Positions 53,898-62,286 of a stretch of 64,000 bases of DNA are shown here, one piece after another. The notes beneath the pieces are model-generated. The model was not told where the DNA came from. It did not search any database and worked only from the letters and a program-made list of their open reading frames with translations. This stretch comes from Deltaproteobacteria bacterium. GTDB taxonomy: Bacteria; Desulfobacterota; BSN033; UBA1163. A program made the translations under genes and the position numbers. Every line of letters begins with the position of its first letter. The first letter of the stretch is position 1. Location: contig JAGXTA010000003.1 of NCBI GenBank assembly GCA_018333535.1, positions 1 to 64,000 on the forward strand. The letters are read 5' to 3'.

Positions 53898-54953
53898 ATG
53901 AATAACATTTCTAAAATCATTTTTTCTGACTGTTTAAAGATGGAAAAAGTCAAAACCATTATCGATCAAATCGCGCAGACCGATATCACGGTTTTAATAA
54001 AAGGCGAAAGCGGAACGGGGAAGGAATTAATAGCCAAGACAATTCACGATATTTCTCCGAGGGCAAAAAACCATTTTGTAAAACTGAATTGCGCTGCCAT
54101 TCCTAAAAGCCTTATTGAAAGCGAGCTTTTTGGGTTTGAAAAGGGGGCCTTTACAGGGGCCCACCTCAAGAAGCCGGGGAAGTTCGAATTAGCCGATGGT
54201 GGAACAATAGTGCTAAATGACATCGGTGAAATAGATATTTCCATTCAGGGCAAACTTCTACAAGTCCTCCAGGATGGAAAATTTTCTCGATTGGGAGGAG
54301 ATGAGGATGTCCTGATCGATGCCCGGATCATCGTCACCACTAAAAATCATTTGGAAAGGTCTATGATGGAAGGGCTTTTTCGTGAGGACCTCTTCTACCG
54401 GATCAATATCATCAGCATCACGATTCCTCCGTTAAGAGAACGGAAGGAGCAAATCCTTCCACTTACCCACTATTTTTTAAATTTTTTTAAAGAGAAATAT
54501 AGACGGGAGGTCCACCCCTTCTCGCCGAAAGCCACCAAGATATTCAAAGAATACCATTGGCCGGGAAACATCCGGGAATTAGAGAATATCGTCAAGCGGA
54601 GGGTCGTCACATCGGATGAAGAGGCGGTCATTCAAATGCTTCTCGGAAAAAAGGAAAATGGCGGGATCGGAGTCGAATCCTTAGGGTCCTACGGCATCCG
54701 AGAACCGCTCCTCAATTTGAAGGAAGTGGGAAGAAAAGCGGGTGAAGAAGCGGAGAAAGATCTCATTCACGCCACCCTCCATGAAACCCATTGGAATCGA
54801 AAGGAGGCGGCCAAATTGCTCTGTATCAGTTACAGGGCGTTGCTCTATAAAATTGAGAAATACCATTTGAATACAGGGAGGGAGTATCAGGTAAAGGGAG
54901 AGATGGTCGGTTCAATCGTTAGACCCATTTCAAACAAGACTGGAGGGATGTGA
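53898..54953 (+). CDS. short sigma-54 activator with altered Walker B
   Basis: A 351-residue activator lacking any sensory domain; the AAA+ part starts near residue 4. Walker A GESGTGKE (36-43) and GAFTGA (83-88) are intact. The Walker B reads TIVLNDIGEI, so the usual Asp-Glu pair is Asn107-Asp108; sensor I is TTKN in place of ATNK. The REDLFYR and the Fis-type helix-turn-helix (NWNRKEAAKLL-like, about 295-330) are kept. ATP hydrolysis may be slow or the protein may serve as an assistant in hetero-oligomers. No Shine-Dalgarno. It overlaps the open frame of the export gene. Confidence 0.88.
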   Translation: MNNISKIIFSDCLKMEKVKTIIDQIAQTDITVLIKGESGTGKELIAKTIHDISPRAKNHFVKLNCAAIPKSLIESELFGFEKGAFTGAHLKKPGKFELADGGTIVLNDIGEIDISIQGKLLQVLQDGKFSRLGGDEDVLIDARIIVTTKNHLERSMMEGLFREDLFYRINIISITIPPLRERKEQILPLTHYFLNFFKEKYRREVHPFSPKATKIFKEYHWPGNIRELENIVKRRVVTSDEEAVIQMLLGKKENGGIGVESLGSYGIREPLLNLKEVGRKAGEEAEKDLIHATLHETHWNRKEAAKLLCISYRALLYKIEKYHLNTGREYQVKGEMVGSIVRPISNKTGGM

Positions 54954-54997
54954 TGGCGGGTGACAGGGGGGCAAAATCTAAAGGGAGGGGTTGGAAA

Positions 54998-55624
54998 ATG
55001 AAAAAATTAATGTCCTTTGGAATCATTGGGATAGGAATCCTTTTGATCGGTCATTCCTTGGCTTTCTCTCAAACAGAGAAAGCGGAGAAAGAGACCCTTT
55101 TAAAAAAGCAGGCTCAAGCCGAGGTGGTTGCCGATAGCGAAAACTATATCATTGGGTCTGAGGATATTCTTTATATCCACATTTGGAAGGAAGAGCATCT
55201 GTCAAGAACCGTTCCGGTAAGGCGGGACGGCATTATTTCTTTGCCCCTGGTGGACGAAATTAAAGCCGAAGGCCTGACTCCTCTTCAATTGAAAGAGATA
55301 TTGGCCCAGCGATTTAAAGAATTTATAGGGGATCCGAATATCACGGTGATGGTGATGGAGGCCAATAGTTTCAAGGTCTATCTCTCTGGCCAGATAAGAA
55401 ATCCCGGGGTATATCGGTTGCGAAGTGAAACGTCTCTCCTTCAGATCATTTCCATGGCAGGAGGATTTACGGATTGGGCCAATCAAAAGAAAATTTTGAT
55501 CATCCGGAAAGAAGGCGGGAAAGAAAAACGAATCACCGTCAATTATAAAAAGATTGTCAAAGGGGAGGATCCGGGTTCAAACATCATCCTCAAGGCGGGC
55601 GACACCATCATCGTGCCGGATTAA
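54998..55624 (+). CDS. Wza-like polysaccharide export protein
   Basis: A 208-residue periplasmic/outer-membrane export protein. A signal peptide covers the first 25 residues (MKKLMSFGIIGIGILLIGHS...). Next is a Poly_export domain (YIIGSEDILYIHIWKEEHLS, VPVRRDGIISLPLVDEIKAE) and an SLBB segment (VYLSGQIRNPGVYRLRSETS; GDTIIVPD at the end). GGGAGGGG eight bases before ATG 54998 fixes the start; the frame is open back to 54950. The missing lipoprotein cysteine and short length suggest it forms the periplasmic part of a channel with the barrel downstream. Confidence 0.92.
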   Translation: MKKLMSFGIIGIGILLIGHSLAFSQTEKAEKETLLKKQAQAEVVADSENYIIGSEDILYIHIWKEEHLSRTVPVRRDGIISLPLVDEIKAEGLTPLQLKEILAQRFKEFIGDPNITVMVMEANSFKVYLSGQIRNPGVYRLRSETSLLQIISMAGGFTDWANQKKILIIRKEGGKEKRITVNYKKIVKGEDPGSNIILKAGDTIIVPD

Positions 55625-55683
55625 GAAGTCTGATATCGAGTGATAGCCGTAATGATAAAAGGCTGATAGGAGGGATAAATAAA

Positions 55684-57018
55684 ATGGATAAAATGAAGTG
55701 GTTGATCTGTACTCTGTTTCTTTTGGTGATTTTCCCTGCAGGGGCCGATGCGGAGTCAAAGGATATTCTCCTCCATTTCCAACCCTATATCACCCTCCAG
55801 GAAGAATACAACAGCAATATCGACCTGACCCCGAACCGGGGCAAACGGGACGACTACATCACCACGATTACTCCGGGTCTGAAATTTTCCACTGCGACCA
55901 GATCCCCGGTGACGGGAGAATTCCGACCCACCCCCACGGCCGAAGAGAGGTATGGGGTGGATTTGGACGTTCGGGCGGGGTTCAACTTTTATGCGAAAGA
56001 GGAGGATTATAACTATACCAGCCTTCATGGAACACTCAACGCCTGGTATGCCGCCACTCCAAGGCTGATCTTTCGGGTCAGGGATTATGTCCTCCGATCG
56101 GATGAGATCAGAGAGGCAGAATATGCTTCCCCCATCGAGGGCGGATATCTTCTCTCAAGGACACGGAAGAGGACGCCCTATGTCCGGAATGTTTTTGAGC
56201 CCTCGGTCCAGTATCAGTTCGGCAGGGAAAACGTGATTTCCCTGAATTACCGTAATAACCTCTACGAGATTCAAGGGCGGACGAATGAAGATAGTATCGA
56301 GAATTTCATCAACCCCAGAATCACGTATTGGTTCGACATCCGAAATGGAGTGTCCTTCGAATATGGCCTCACGCTTGGACATTTTGAGAGATCCCCGGAT
56401 TTAACCGGTCATATGGCGATGGGACGATACACCCATCGCTTCAATCCGAAAACCTCCCTCTTCGGAGAATATACTCAACTCTGGAGGAATTTCGATTCCC
56501 CCTCGGTTGATTATGCGGTCTATCGACCGAGCCTCGGACTGGAACATGCCTTCAATCCAACACTAAGCGGAAGGATCCAGGGGGGGTACTACTGGAAAAA
56601 TCCTGCGCGTGGGGCAACCCGGGGCGGCCCTTTTTATGACGTTCTCGTCACGCAGCGGGCCCAAAAAACAACCTATGCCCTCTCTTTGCAAGGCGGATAC
56701 ACGGAGGACTACTTCTCTGCTGAAAACAAAGGCTTCACTCAATACCACCGGGTCCTGGGAAGGGTGAACTATCAGCTTCTTAAAAAGATGAATCTTGGAC
56801 TTTTTAACAGTTATGAATGGGCCAAGCTTCCTGGAGATGTTATCGGAGGGAGAAAAGAGACCCATCACATATGGGGGATCGGAGGAAATGGTTCCTACCG
56901 GCTTTTCCATTGGTTAACGTTGGCCCTCGAGGCTTCTCATCGTGAAAACCATTCCAACCTTGACGGAAATGACTATAGCGAGTATCGAGGAGTGCTTAGG
57001 GTGACAGCAACCTATTAA
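55684..57018 (+). CDS. outer-membrane beta-barrel protein (BBP2-like)
   Basis: A 444-residue protein with a signal peptide (MDKMKWLICTLFLLVIFPAG, ending ADA) and a mature part of alternating amphipathic strands rich in Tyr and Phe, typical of outer-membrane barrels. It resembles the beta-barrel proteins found in exosortase-type EPS loci. It ends in an aromatic-X pattern (RGVLRVTATY), the classical barrel C-terminus. GGAGGGAT precedes ATG 55684. It probably forms the outer-membrane route for the polymer, together with the Wza-like protein. The exact family is unassigned. Confidence 0.78.
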   Translation: MDKMKWLICTLFLLVIFPAGADAESKDILLHFQPYITLQEEYNSNIDLTPNRGKRDDYITTITPGLKFSTATRSPVTGEFRPTPTAEERYGVDLDVRAGFNFYAKEEDYNYTSLHGTLNAWYAATPRLIFRVRDYVLRSDEIREAEYASPIEGGYLLSRTRKRTPYVRNVFEPSVQYQFGRENVISLNYRNNLYEIQGRTNEDSIENFINPRITYWFDIRNGVSFEYGLTLGHFERSPDLTGHMAMGRYTHRFNPKTSLFGEYTQLWRNFDSPSVDYAVYRPSLGLEHAFNPTLSGRIQGGYYWKNPARGATRGGPFYDVLVTQRAQKTTYALSLQGGYTEDYFSAENKGFTQYHRVLGRVNYQLLKKMNLGLFNSYEWAKLPGDVIGGRKETHHIWGIGGNGSYRLFHWLTLALEASHRENHSNLDGNDYSEYRGVLRVTATY

Positions 57019-57085
57019 TTTTTAAATTGGGGTTAACCCTTGAACCCTGGACCTCTTGAATCCAGAGGGACATTGGAGGAGTAAA

Positions 57086-58642
57086 ATGATCAATCCTGAG
57101 AAATCATTCGATATCCATGACTATATTGAAATCTTTTGGAGACGAATCTGGTATATTGCCATCCCTTTTGTCCTGATTCTGTCCGGAGCCGTCCTTTATG
57201 CAGTTACCTCTCCCAAGGAATATCGCTCCGCCACGCTGATCCTGGTCACCCCTCAGAAAGTTCCGGAGAGCTTCATTCGACCCACCGTGACCTCAAAGAT
57301 TGAAGACCGCCTCCAGTCCATCGGCCAGGAGATTATGAGCCGGACCCGTTTGGAACGGTTGATCTCCGAATTAAAACTCTATCCCGAGGAGGCCAAGTCA
57401 AAAAGCAAGGAAGAGGTTTATGAATTGATGCGCAAAAACATCCGTGTGGAGATAAAAGGAAAAGAAGGTTACTTCACGATCTCCTATATTGGAAAGGACC
57501 CCAGGGTGGTAACGACCGTTACGAACAAGTTGGCCTCTCTTTTTATTGAAGAGAATCTTAAATTAAGGGAGCAACAGGCCCAGGGAACCTCAGAGTTCGT
57601 TATGATTGAGTTGAATGCGACAAGGGTTAAACTGGAAGAACAGGAGAAGACCGTCACGCATTTCAAAAGACAGTTTATGGGTGAACTTCCGGAACAGCGG
57701 GAGGCCAACCTTAAAGTCCTCGAACAACTCCAGTTGCAGAGTCAGAGGATCGGTGAAAATATCAGGGCGGCCCATGATCGAAAACTGATCATCCAGAAGC
57801 AACTTGCCGACACCGAACTTCTCATCGCCTCGAGCATTAAAAAAGAGGAGGGTTTCCTTTCTTCCTCATCACCTATTCAAACCGAAAAGGTCTCGAGATC
57901 CGTTGTCAGGGACCCGCTGGAAGTTCAATTGGAACAGATGAAGTACTACCTGATCGATCTTCAATCCAAATACACGGAGAAACATCCTGACATTATGATC
58001 GCTAAGAAGAGGATCTCGGAACTCGAAGCGAGGATCGAGAGGGAAAGGTCAGAAAAGGGGGCCGCGGAGAAGAAGGAGTCTGAATCAAACATTGTGACCA
58101 CGCCATTGTCTCCGCCCAAAATCGTTACCAAGAAGGAGGAGAAGGAGGCCGTTAAACTGAACCCGCGTTATAAAGAGATGGAGAATCAACTCATTGCCAC
58201 TGAGCTGGAGATCAACAGGCTGAAGGAAGATGAGGAGAAGATGAAAGCCCAGATCACGAAATATCGGGAGAGAATCGAAAACACGCCCATGCGGGAACTG
58301 GCCATGACTAACCTGAACAGGGATTATCAAAACACGAAAGATCTCTATCAAACCCTCTTAAGGAAGAGTGAGGAGGCACAGCAGGCGGAGAATCTGGAGC
58401 GCCGGCAGAAAGGGGAGCAATTTAAAATCATCGATCCAGGGAGAATTCCTGAGAAACCCTTTCGGCCTGATATCCCCAAAATTCTCCTTTTCGGGGTTTT
58501 AATAGGTTTGGGTTCAGGTTTTGGACTGGCCTTCTTTAGGGAGCAGATGGATCGTTCATTCAGGGATGCTGAAGATCTGGAAGCCACCTTGGGGTTTAAG
58601 GTGCTGGCGAACATCCCAACCATTCAAAAGGAGGCGGCTTAA
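57086..58642 (+). CDS. Wzz/GumC-type chain-length determinant
   Basis: A 518-residue inner-membrane co-polymerase. Helices at about 28-49 (IWYIAIPFVLILSGAVLY) and near 475-495 frame a periplasmic coiled coil (about 160-440) with a Wzz N-terminal domain (YEIFWRRI, PKEYRSATLILV). The GNVR-like end reads NTPMRELAMTNLNRDYQNTK, RRKQGEQFKIIDPGR and PxxPFRPD. It sets the length of the exported chain with the BY-kinase. GGAGGA fixes ATG 57086. No kinase is fused. Confidence 0.92.
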   Translation: MINPEKSFDIHDYIEIFWRRIWYIAIPFVLILSGAVLYAVTSPKEYRSATLILVTPQKVPESFIRPTVTSKIEDRLQSIGQEIMSRTRLERLISELKLYPEEAKSKSKEEVYELMRKNIRVEIKGKEGYFTISYIGKDPRVVTTVTNKLASLFIEENLKLREQQAQGTSEFVMIELNATRVKLEEQEKTVTHFKRQFMGELPEQREANLKVLEQLQLQSQRIGENIRAAHDRKLIIQKQLADTELLIASSIKKEEGFLSSSSPIQTEKVSRSVVRDPLEVQLEQMKYYLIDLQSKYTEKHPDIMIAKKRISELEARIERERSEKGAAEKKESESNIVTTPLSPPKIVTKKEEKEAVKLNPRYKEMENQLIATELEINRLKEDEEKMKAQITKYRERIENTPMRELAMTNLNRDYQNTKDLYQTLLRKSEEAQQAENLERRQKGEQFKIIDPGRIPEKPFRPDIPKILLFGVLIGLGSGFGLAFFREQMDRSFRDAEDLEATLGFKVLANIPTIQKEAA

Positions 58643-58647
58643 CGGAG

Positions 58648-59649
58648 ATGTATACCAAGTTTTACGGTTTTAAAACAAAACCCTTTGAGATCACTCCGGA
58701 TCCCAAATTTCTCTTTCTAAGCGAAGGCCATAGAGAGGCGTTGGCTCACCTCACCTATTCGGTTAGAGAGAGAAAGGGGTTTACCGTGATTACCGGAGAG
58801 GTGGGGACCGGCAAAACCACACTCGTCCAGACTCTTTTAAGCAGATTGAATGGGAACACAAGGACGGCTTACCTCTTCAACCCGAAATTGGGCTCCACCG
58901 ATTTTATTAGCTATATCTGCGAGGATTTAGGGCTCAAAGGACAGAAAAGATCGAAGGGGCAATATCTGACCATGCTCCACAATTTTTTATTGGAACGTTA
59001 TGCTCAAAATGAAAATGTCGTTTTGATCATCGATGAGGCCCATACCCTTGATCCGAAATTGCTCGAAGAGGTGCGTCTGCTTACCAATCTGGAGACACCC
59101 AAGTCCAAACTCCTCCAGGTGATCCTGATCGGCCAGCCGGAGCTGAACGGTGTTTTGAACGATCCGCAATATCGCCAGTTGAAACAGAGGGTGAGCCTCC
59201 GTTACCATCTCCAGCCTCTCAATCAGGAGGAGACAAAAGAATTCATTGGCAAAAGGTTGAGGGTCGCAGGCTTAGCCGATCCTCATCTTTTCACCGCCAA
59301 AGCCTTGGAGGAGATTTATCGGTATTCAAAGGGAATCCCACGGCTGATCAATATCGTTTGCGATAATGCGTTGTTAACTGGGTATGCGACCGACCATAAG
59401 GTCATCGGACCCAAAATCATCCTTGAGGTGATTGACCATCTGGAGGGGACCGGGAAGAAACGAAAGCGAAGACGATCCATCTTCTTTGCCGCCGTATTGA
59501 TCATCTTTCTTACCTTTGGGATCTCCTCCTATATTTTATGGAAAGAGTCTTTTCCGAGAGTGAAATGGGAGATTGGGGAACGGATCCAATCTCTCGGGGA
59601 AATGGTCGAAAAGGTTTACGAGGAGACCCTGAGAAAATATTTTAGATGA
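58648..59649 (+). CDS. ExeA/GspA-like AAA ATPase with C-terminal membrane helix
   Basis: A 333-residue ATPase. Walker A is GEVGTGKTT (50-58), Walker B LIIDEAHTLD (near 128), with LEEVRLLTNLETPKSKLLQV and LIGQPEL typical of the ExeA group. Residues 272-292 are a membrane helix followed by a short periplasmic tail. This family member is regularly found in exosortase-linked EPS loci as a putative secretion ATPase. It lies six bases after the wzz gene. The role in transport or assembly is inferred. Confidence 0.9.
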   Translation: MYTKFYGFKTKPFEITPDPKFLFLSEGHREALAHLTYSVRERKGFTVITGEVGTGKTTLVQTLLSRLNGNTRTAYLFNPKLGSTDFISYICEDLGLKGQKRSKGQYLTMLHNFLLERYAQNENVVLIIDEAHTLDPKLLEEVRLLTNLETPKSKLLQVILIGQPELNGVLNDPQYRQLKQRVSLRYHLQPLNQEETKEFIGKRLRVAGLADPHLFTAKALEEIYRYSKGIPRLINIVCDNALLTGYATDHKVIGPKIILEVIDHLEGTGKKRKRRRSIFFAAVLIIFLTFGISSYILWKESFPRVKWEIGERIQSLGEMVEKVYEETLRKYFR

Positions 59650-59662
59650 ACGGAGAGGTGAA

Positions 59663-60580
59663 ATGAGCAAAATATACAAGGCGTTGGAAAAAGCGGAAAA
59701 GGAAAGGGAACGGGTGGATCATCCACCCCCCTCACGGGAGGGTCAGGAAGAAAGAAAAGGGGAATCTTATGAACTGAGGCCTGAGGTCTCAAAGACCGAG
59801 CCATGGGTTTCCGACCGGAGCCTCGTTTCCATCTTGCAACCCGGATCCCTGGCCGCGGAACAATTCAGAAAACTGAGGACTTACCTTCTTCGGGGAAAAA
59901 ACTCGGAATTTCCAAAAACGGTCATGGTGACGAGCGCGACCAATGCTGAAGGAAAAACATTTGTTTCAGCAAACCTTGCCGCGGGTATTGTCCAGGACCT
60001 TCATGCCCATGCCCTGATGGTGGACTGTGATATGCGCAGCCCCCAGCTATCACGATGGTTTGGGTTGAGTGAGGACAAAGGTCTCTCCGAATATCTCGCA
60101 GGAGATGGAAAGCTGGACAATCTGTTGAAGAAGACCGGCGTGGAGAAGCTGAGCATCCTCTCAGGTGGAGCTGTTCGGGACAATCCCACCGAATTGATCG
60201 CATCGAAGAAGATGGAAACGCTCATCGATGAATTAAAAACACGGTATCGGGACCGGTATATCATCTTCGATTCCACTCCCCTCCTTGCCACTACCGAACC
60301 GGAAGTATTGGCCAAGTTGGTCGATGGAATCATCATCGTCATTAAGGCTGGCGTAACCCCAAGAGAGACGGTCAAACAAGCCATCGCCTCTTTGGATAAG
60401 GAAAAGATCATAGGATTTGTCCTGAATGGTTTAGAGTTTAAATCCTCAGGACTTTCCACACGTTACTTTGGTTCAAATGGATATTATTACACATATGGCT
60501 ATGGCTACGGCAAAGGAAAGTCAAATGGTGAGAGCAGATGGAAGAAAATCTTTCCTTTTGCTCGGAAAGGTGGGGGATGA
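59663..60580 (+). CDS. CpsD/CapB-type tyrosine autokinase
   Basis: A 305-residue BY-kinase, separate from its Wzz partner as in Gram-positive and exosortase-type loci. Walker A is SATNAEGKT (91-99), Walker A' ALMVDCDMRSPQ (117-128), and Walker B YIIFDSTPLL. The C-terminal tyrosine cluster YYYTYGYGYGKG is the autophosphorylation tail. Cycles of Tyr phosphorylation regulate polymer length and export. The N-terminus has an SKIYKALEKAE coupling motif that contacts the Wzz protein in related systems. Confidence 0.93.
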   Translation: MSKIYKALEKAEKERERVDHPPPSREGQEERKGESYELRPEVSKTEPWVSDRSLVSILQPGSLAAEQFRKLRTYLLRGKNSEFPKTVMVTSATNAEGKTFVSANLAAGIVQDLHAHALMVDCDMRSPQLSRWFGLSEDKGLSEYLAGDGKLDNLLKKTGVEKLSILSGGAVRDNPTELIASKKMETLIDELKTRYRDRYIIFDSTPLLATTEPEVLAKLVDGIIIVIKAGVTPRETVKQAIASLDKEKIIGFVLNGLEFKSSGLSTRYFGSNGYYYTYGYGYGKGKSNGESRWKKIFPFARKGGG

Positions 60581-60635
60581 GGAGCGCTGAACCGCAGCAC
60601 GTGATTTCATAACTCATAACTCCGAACTTAAAACT

Positions 60636-61130
60636 ATGAACTGGTACGTCATCCAAACGAAACCCAAGAAAGAAGAAGAGGCGACCTCCTATCTCACCAC
60701 GAAAGGAGTCGATATCTTCGGCCCTAAAATTGAAGCCTATTCCCTGAGGGCAGGGAAAATGGTGAGGGAGCTGAAGCCTCTCTTCCCGGGGTATCTCTTC
60801 GGGAAGCTCAATCTGGAGCAGGACTATTCCCTGGTCAGATGGGGGAGGGGGGTTAAGAAAATCCTTGGTTTTGGTGGATATTCAATCCCCGTATCGGAAG
60901 AAGTGATTGAGATCATCAAGAATCGAGTGGACAGCAGCGGGGTCGTAAGAAAAACGGCTCACTTTAAACCCAATGATTTGGTGAGAGTCAAATCAGGGCC
61001 CTTAAAGGATCTAATCGGGATCTTTGACCGGTGGGTTTCAGACAGTGAAAGGGTCAGAATTCTCATGAACCTTATCGGATACCAGCCGGCCATAGAAATC
61101 CATTGCTCCATGCTTGAGAAAGTAGCGTAA
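60636..61130 (+). CDS. NusG-like transcription antiterminator (RfaH/UpxY type)
   Basis: A 164-residue specialised NusG paralog. NGN domain: MNWYVIQTKPKKEEEATSYL, PLFPGYLFGKL, VRWGRGVKKILGFGG. KOW domain: FKPNDLVRVKSGPLKDLIGIF. Such proteins bind RNA polymerase at long polysaccharide operons to prevent early termination. It lies in the middle of the EPS genes, between the BY-kinase and BcsS. No Shine-Dalgarno sequence is visible. Confidence 0.92.
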   Translation: MNWYVIQTKPKKEEEATSYLTTKGVDIFGPKIEAYSLRAGKMVRELKPLFPGYLFGKLNLEQDYSLVRWGRGVKKILGFGGYSIPVSEEVIEIIKNRVDSSGVVRKTAHFKPNDLVRVKSGPLKDLIGIFDRWVSDSERVRILMNLIGYQPAIEIHCSMLEKVA

Positions 61131-61247
61131 AAAGCAAGTGAATAAGGTAATGAGGTAATAAGTTAATGTATGGGAAAAATTATTAAATTAATTAACGATC
61201 AACTTATTAACATATTATACACAGCGTCATTAATCTCAAGAGAGCAC

Positions 61248-61333
61248 GTCATTCCCGCGAAAGCGGGAATCCAGGAAAACACTGGATTCCCCCGTATCAA
61301 GTACGGGGCAGGCTTAGTCAAGCCCGGAATGAC
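61248..61333. repeat. palindromic intergenic repeat (GTCATTCCCG type)
   Basis: GTCATTCCCG at 61248-61257 faces CGGAATGAC at 61325-61333, with GCGAAAGCGG and CCAGGAAAACACTGG palindromes nested inside. It is a widespread repeat format in proteobacterial spacers. The rest of 61131-61499 has no gene, so transcription from the NusG-like gene to bcsS passes through it. Confidence 0.7.
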
Positions 61334-61499
61334 AGAAAAGGAAAAGACTTCTGTCGTTGTGTATAACCTATTAACTCGTTTATTGTAGTAAACTTTTTTC
61401 CACTCAAACGTGGCTGCCAGATCTAACATTTTTAAAATATTTTGTAGGAAATACTTCATTTCCAAAAGGGCGGGAGCCTATCCAAATGAAAGAGGGAAA

Positions 61500-62222
61500 A
61501 TGAACTTTCAGAAATATTTTTTACTTCAGACCGCTATCCTGTTGTTCCTCCTTCCTGTTTCTGTTTTCCCGGCCGATTTATCTCTATTTGCCGGAGGTGA
61601 AATCGACACGAGAGGTCAGGGGTTTTCTTACCTGGGTGTCGATATCACCCAAAAATTCACTCAAAATCTATCCCTGGCCGGAAGAATCACTCCGAATTAC
61701 CTGACCTACAGATACCGGGATGGAAATCATCTCATCCGGGCGAAATCACTTGGGATATATACGGTCGTTGGACTGAAATACTCTCTGAACCAAACAACGC
61801 TCGGCATTTTTGGCGGAGCCGAATATAGAAATACCGATCTAAATCCCGATGTGAGAACGGCAGAGGTGAGGGGGAGCACTTGGGCTGGTTTGATTCAGGG
61901 AGAATTCGATACCTGGTTTGCAAGCCGGACCAATATAAACCTTTCCGCAAGCTTCAGCGGCACAGATAGCTTTTTTTATGAAAGAGGAAGAATTAAACGG
62001 CAGATCTCGAATTTTGAATTTAAGAAACCCAATACGATCAATCTTGGAATCGAACAATTTTATGGAAGGAACCCGGACTTTCGAATGGCAGGAGGGGGAC
62101 TCCTGTTGGAAGTCTATCATATTCCGAAGAAGTTATCCCTTGCCCTCAAGGGGGGCTATAAACATGATTCGACTTTTGGCAGCGGAGGCTATGGAGGGCT
62201 GGAGCTATTTGTTAGTTTTTAA
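61500..62222 (+). CDS. bcsS: cellulose biosynthesis protein BcsS family
   Basis: A 240-residue outer-membrane protein. Signal peptide (MNFQKYFLLQTAILLFLLPV to VFPA), then a beta-barrel-like mature part (GGEIDTRGQGFSYLGVDITQ, RTNINLSASFSGTDSFFYER, GYGGLELFVSF). The pattern fits BcsS (PF17036). GAGGGAAA just upstream supports ATG 61500; the frame is open to 61410 but that part is not signal-like. It is next to a cellulose-synthase-like gene, so a polymer-export role is plausible. Confidence 0.7.
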   Translation: MNFQKYFLLQTAILLFLLPVSVFPADLSLFAGGEIDTRGQGFSYLGVDITQKFTQNLSLAGRITPNYLTYRYRDGNHLIRAKSLGIYTVVGLKYSLNQTTLGIFGGAEYRNTDLNPDVRTAEVRGSTWAGLIQGEFDTWFASRTNINLSASFSGTDSFFYERGRIKRQISNFEFKKPNTINLGIEQFYGRNPDFRMAGGGLLLEVYHIPKKLSLALKGGYKHDSTFGSGGYGGLELFVSF

Positions 62223-62286
62223 ATAGAAAAGAGGAGATGCCAATCTCTCCCTTTTAAATTTTCAAATGATTGGTCCTGTCTGAAAA

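Noticed and set aside
61170-61388. 72-codon plus-strand frame
   Set aside because: Runs through the GTCATTCCCG palindromic repeat; no ribosome binding site.
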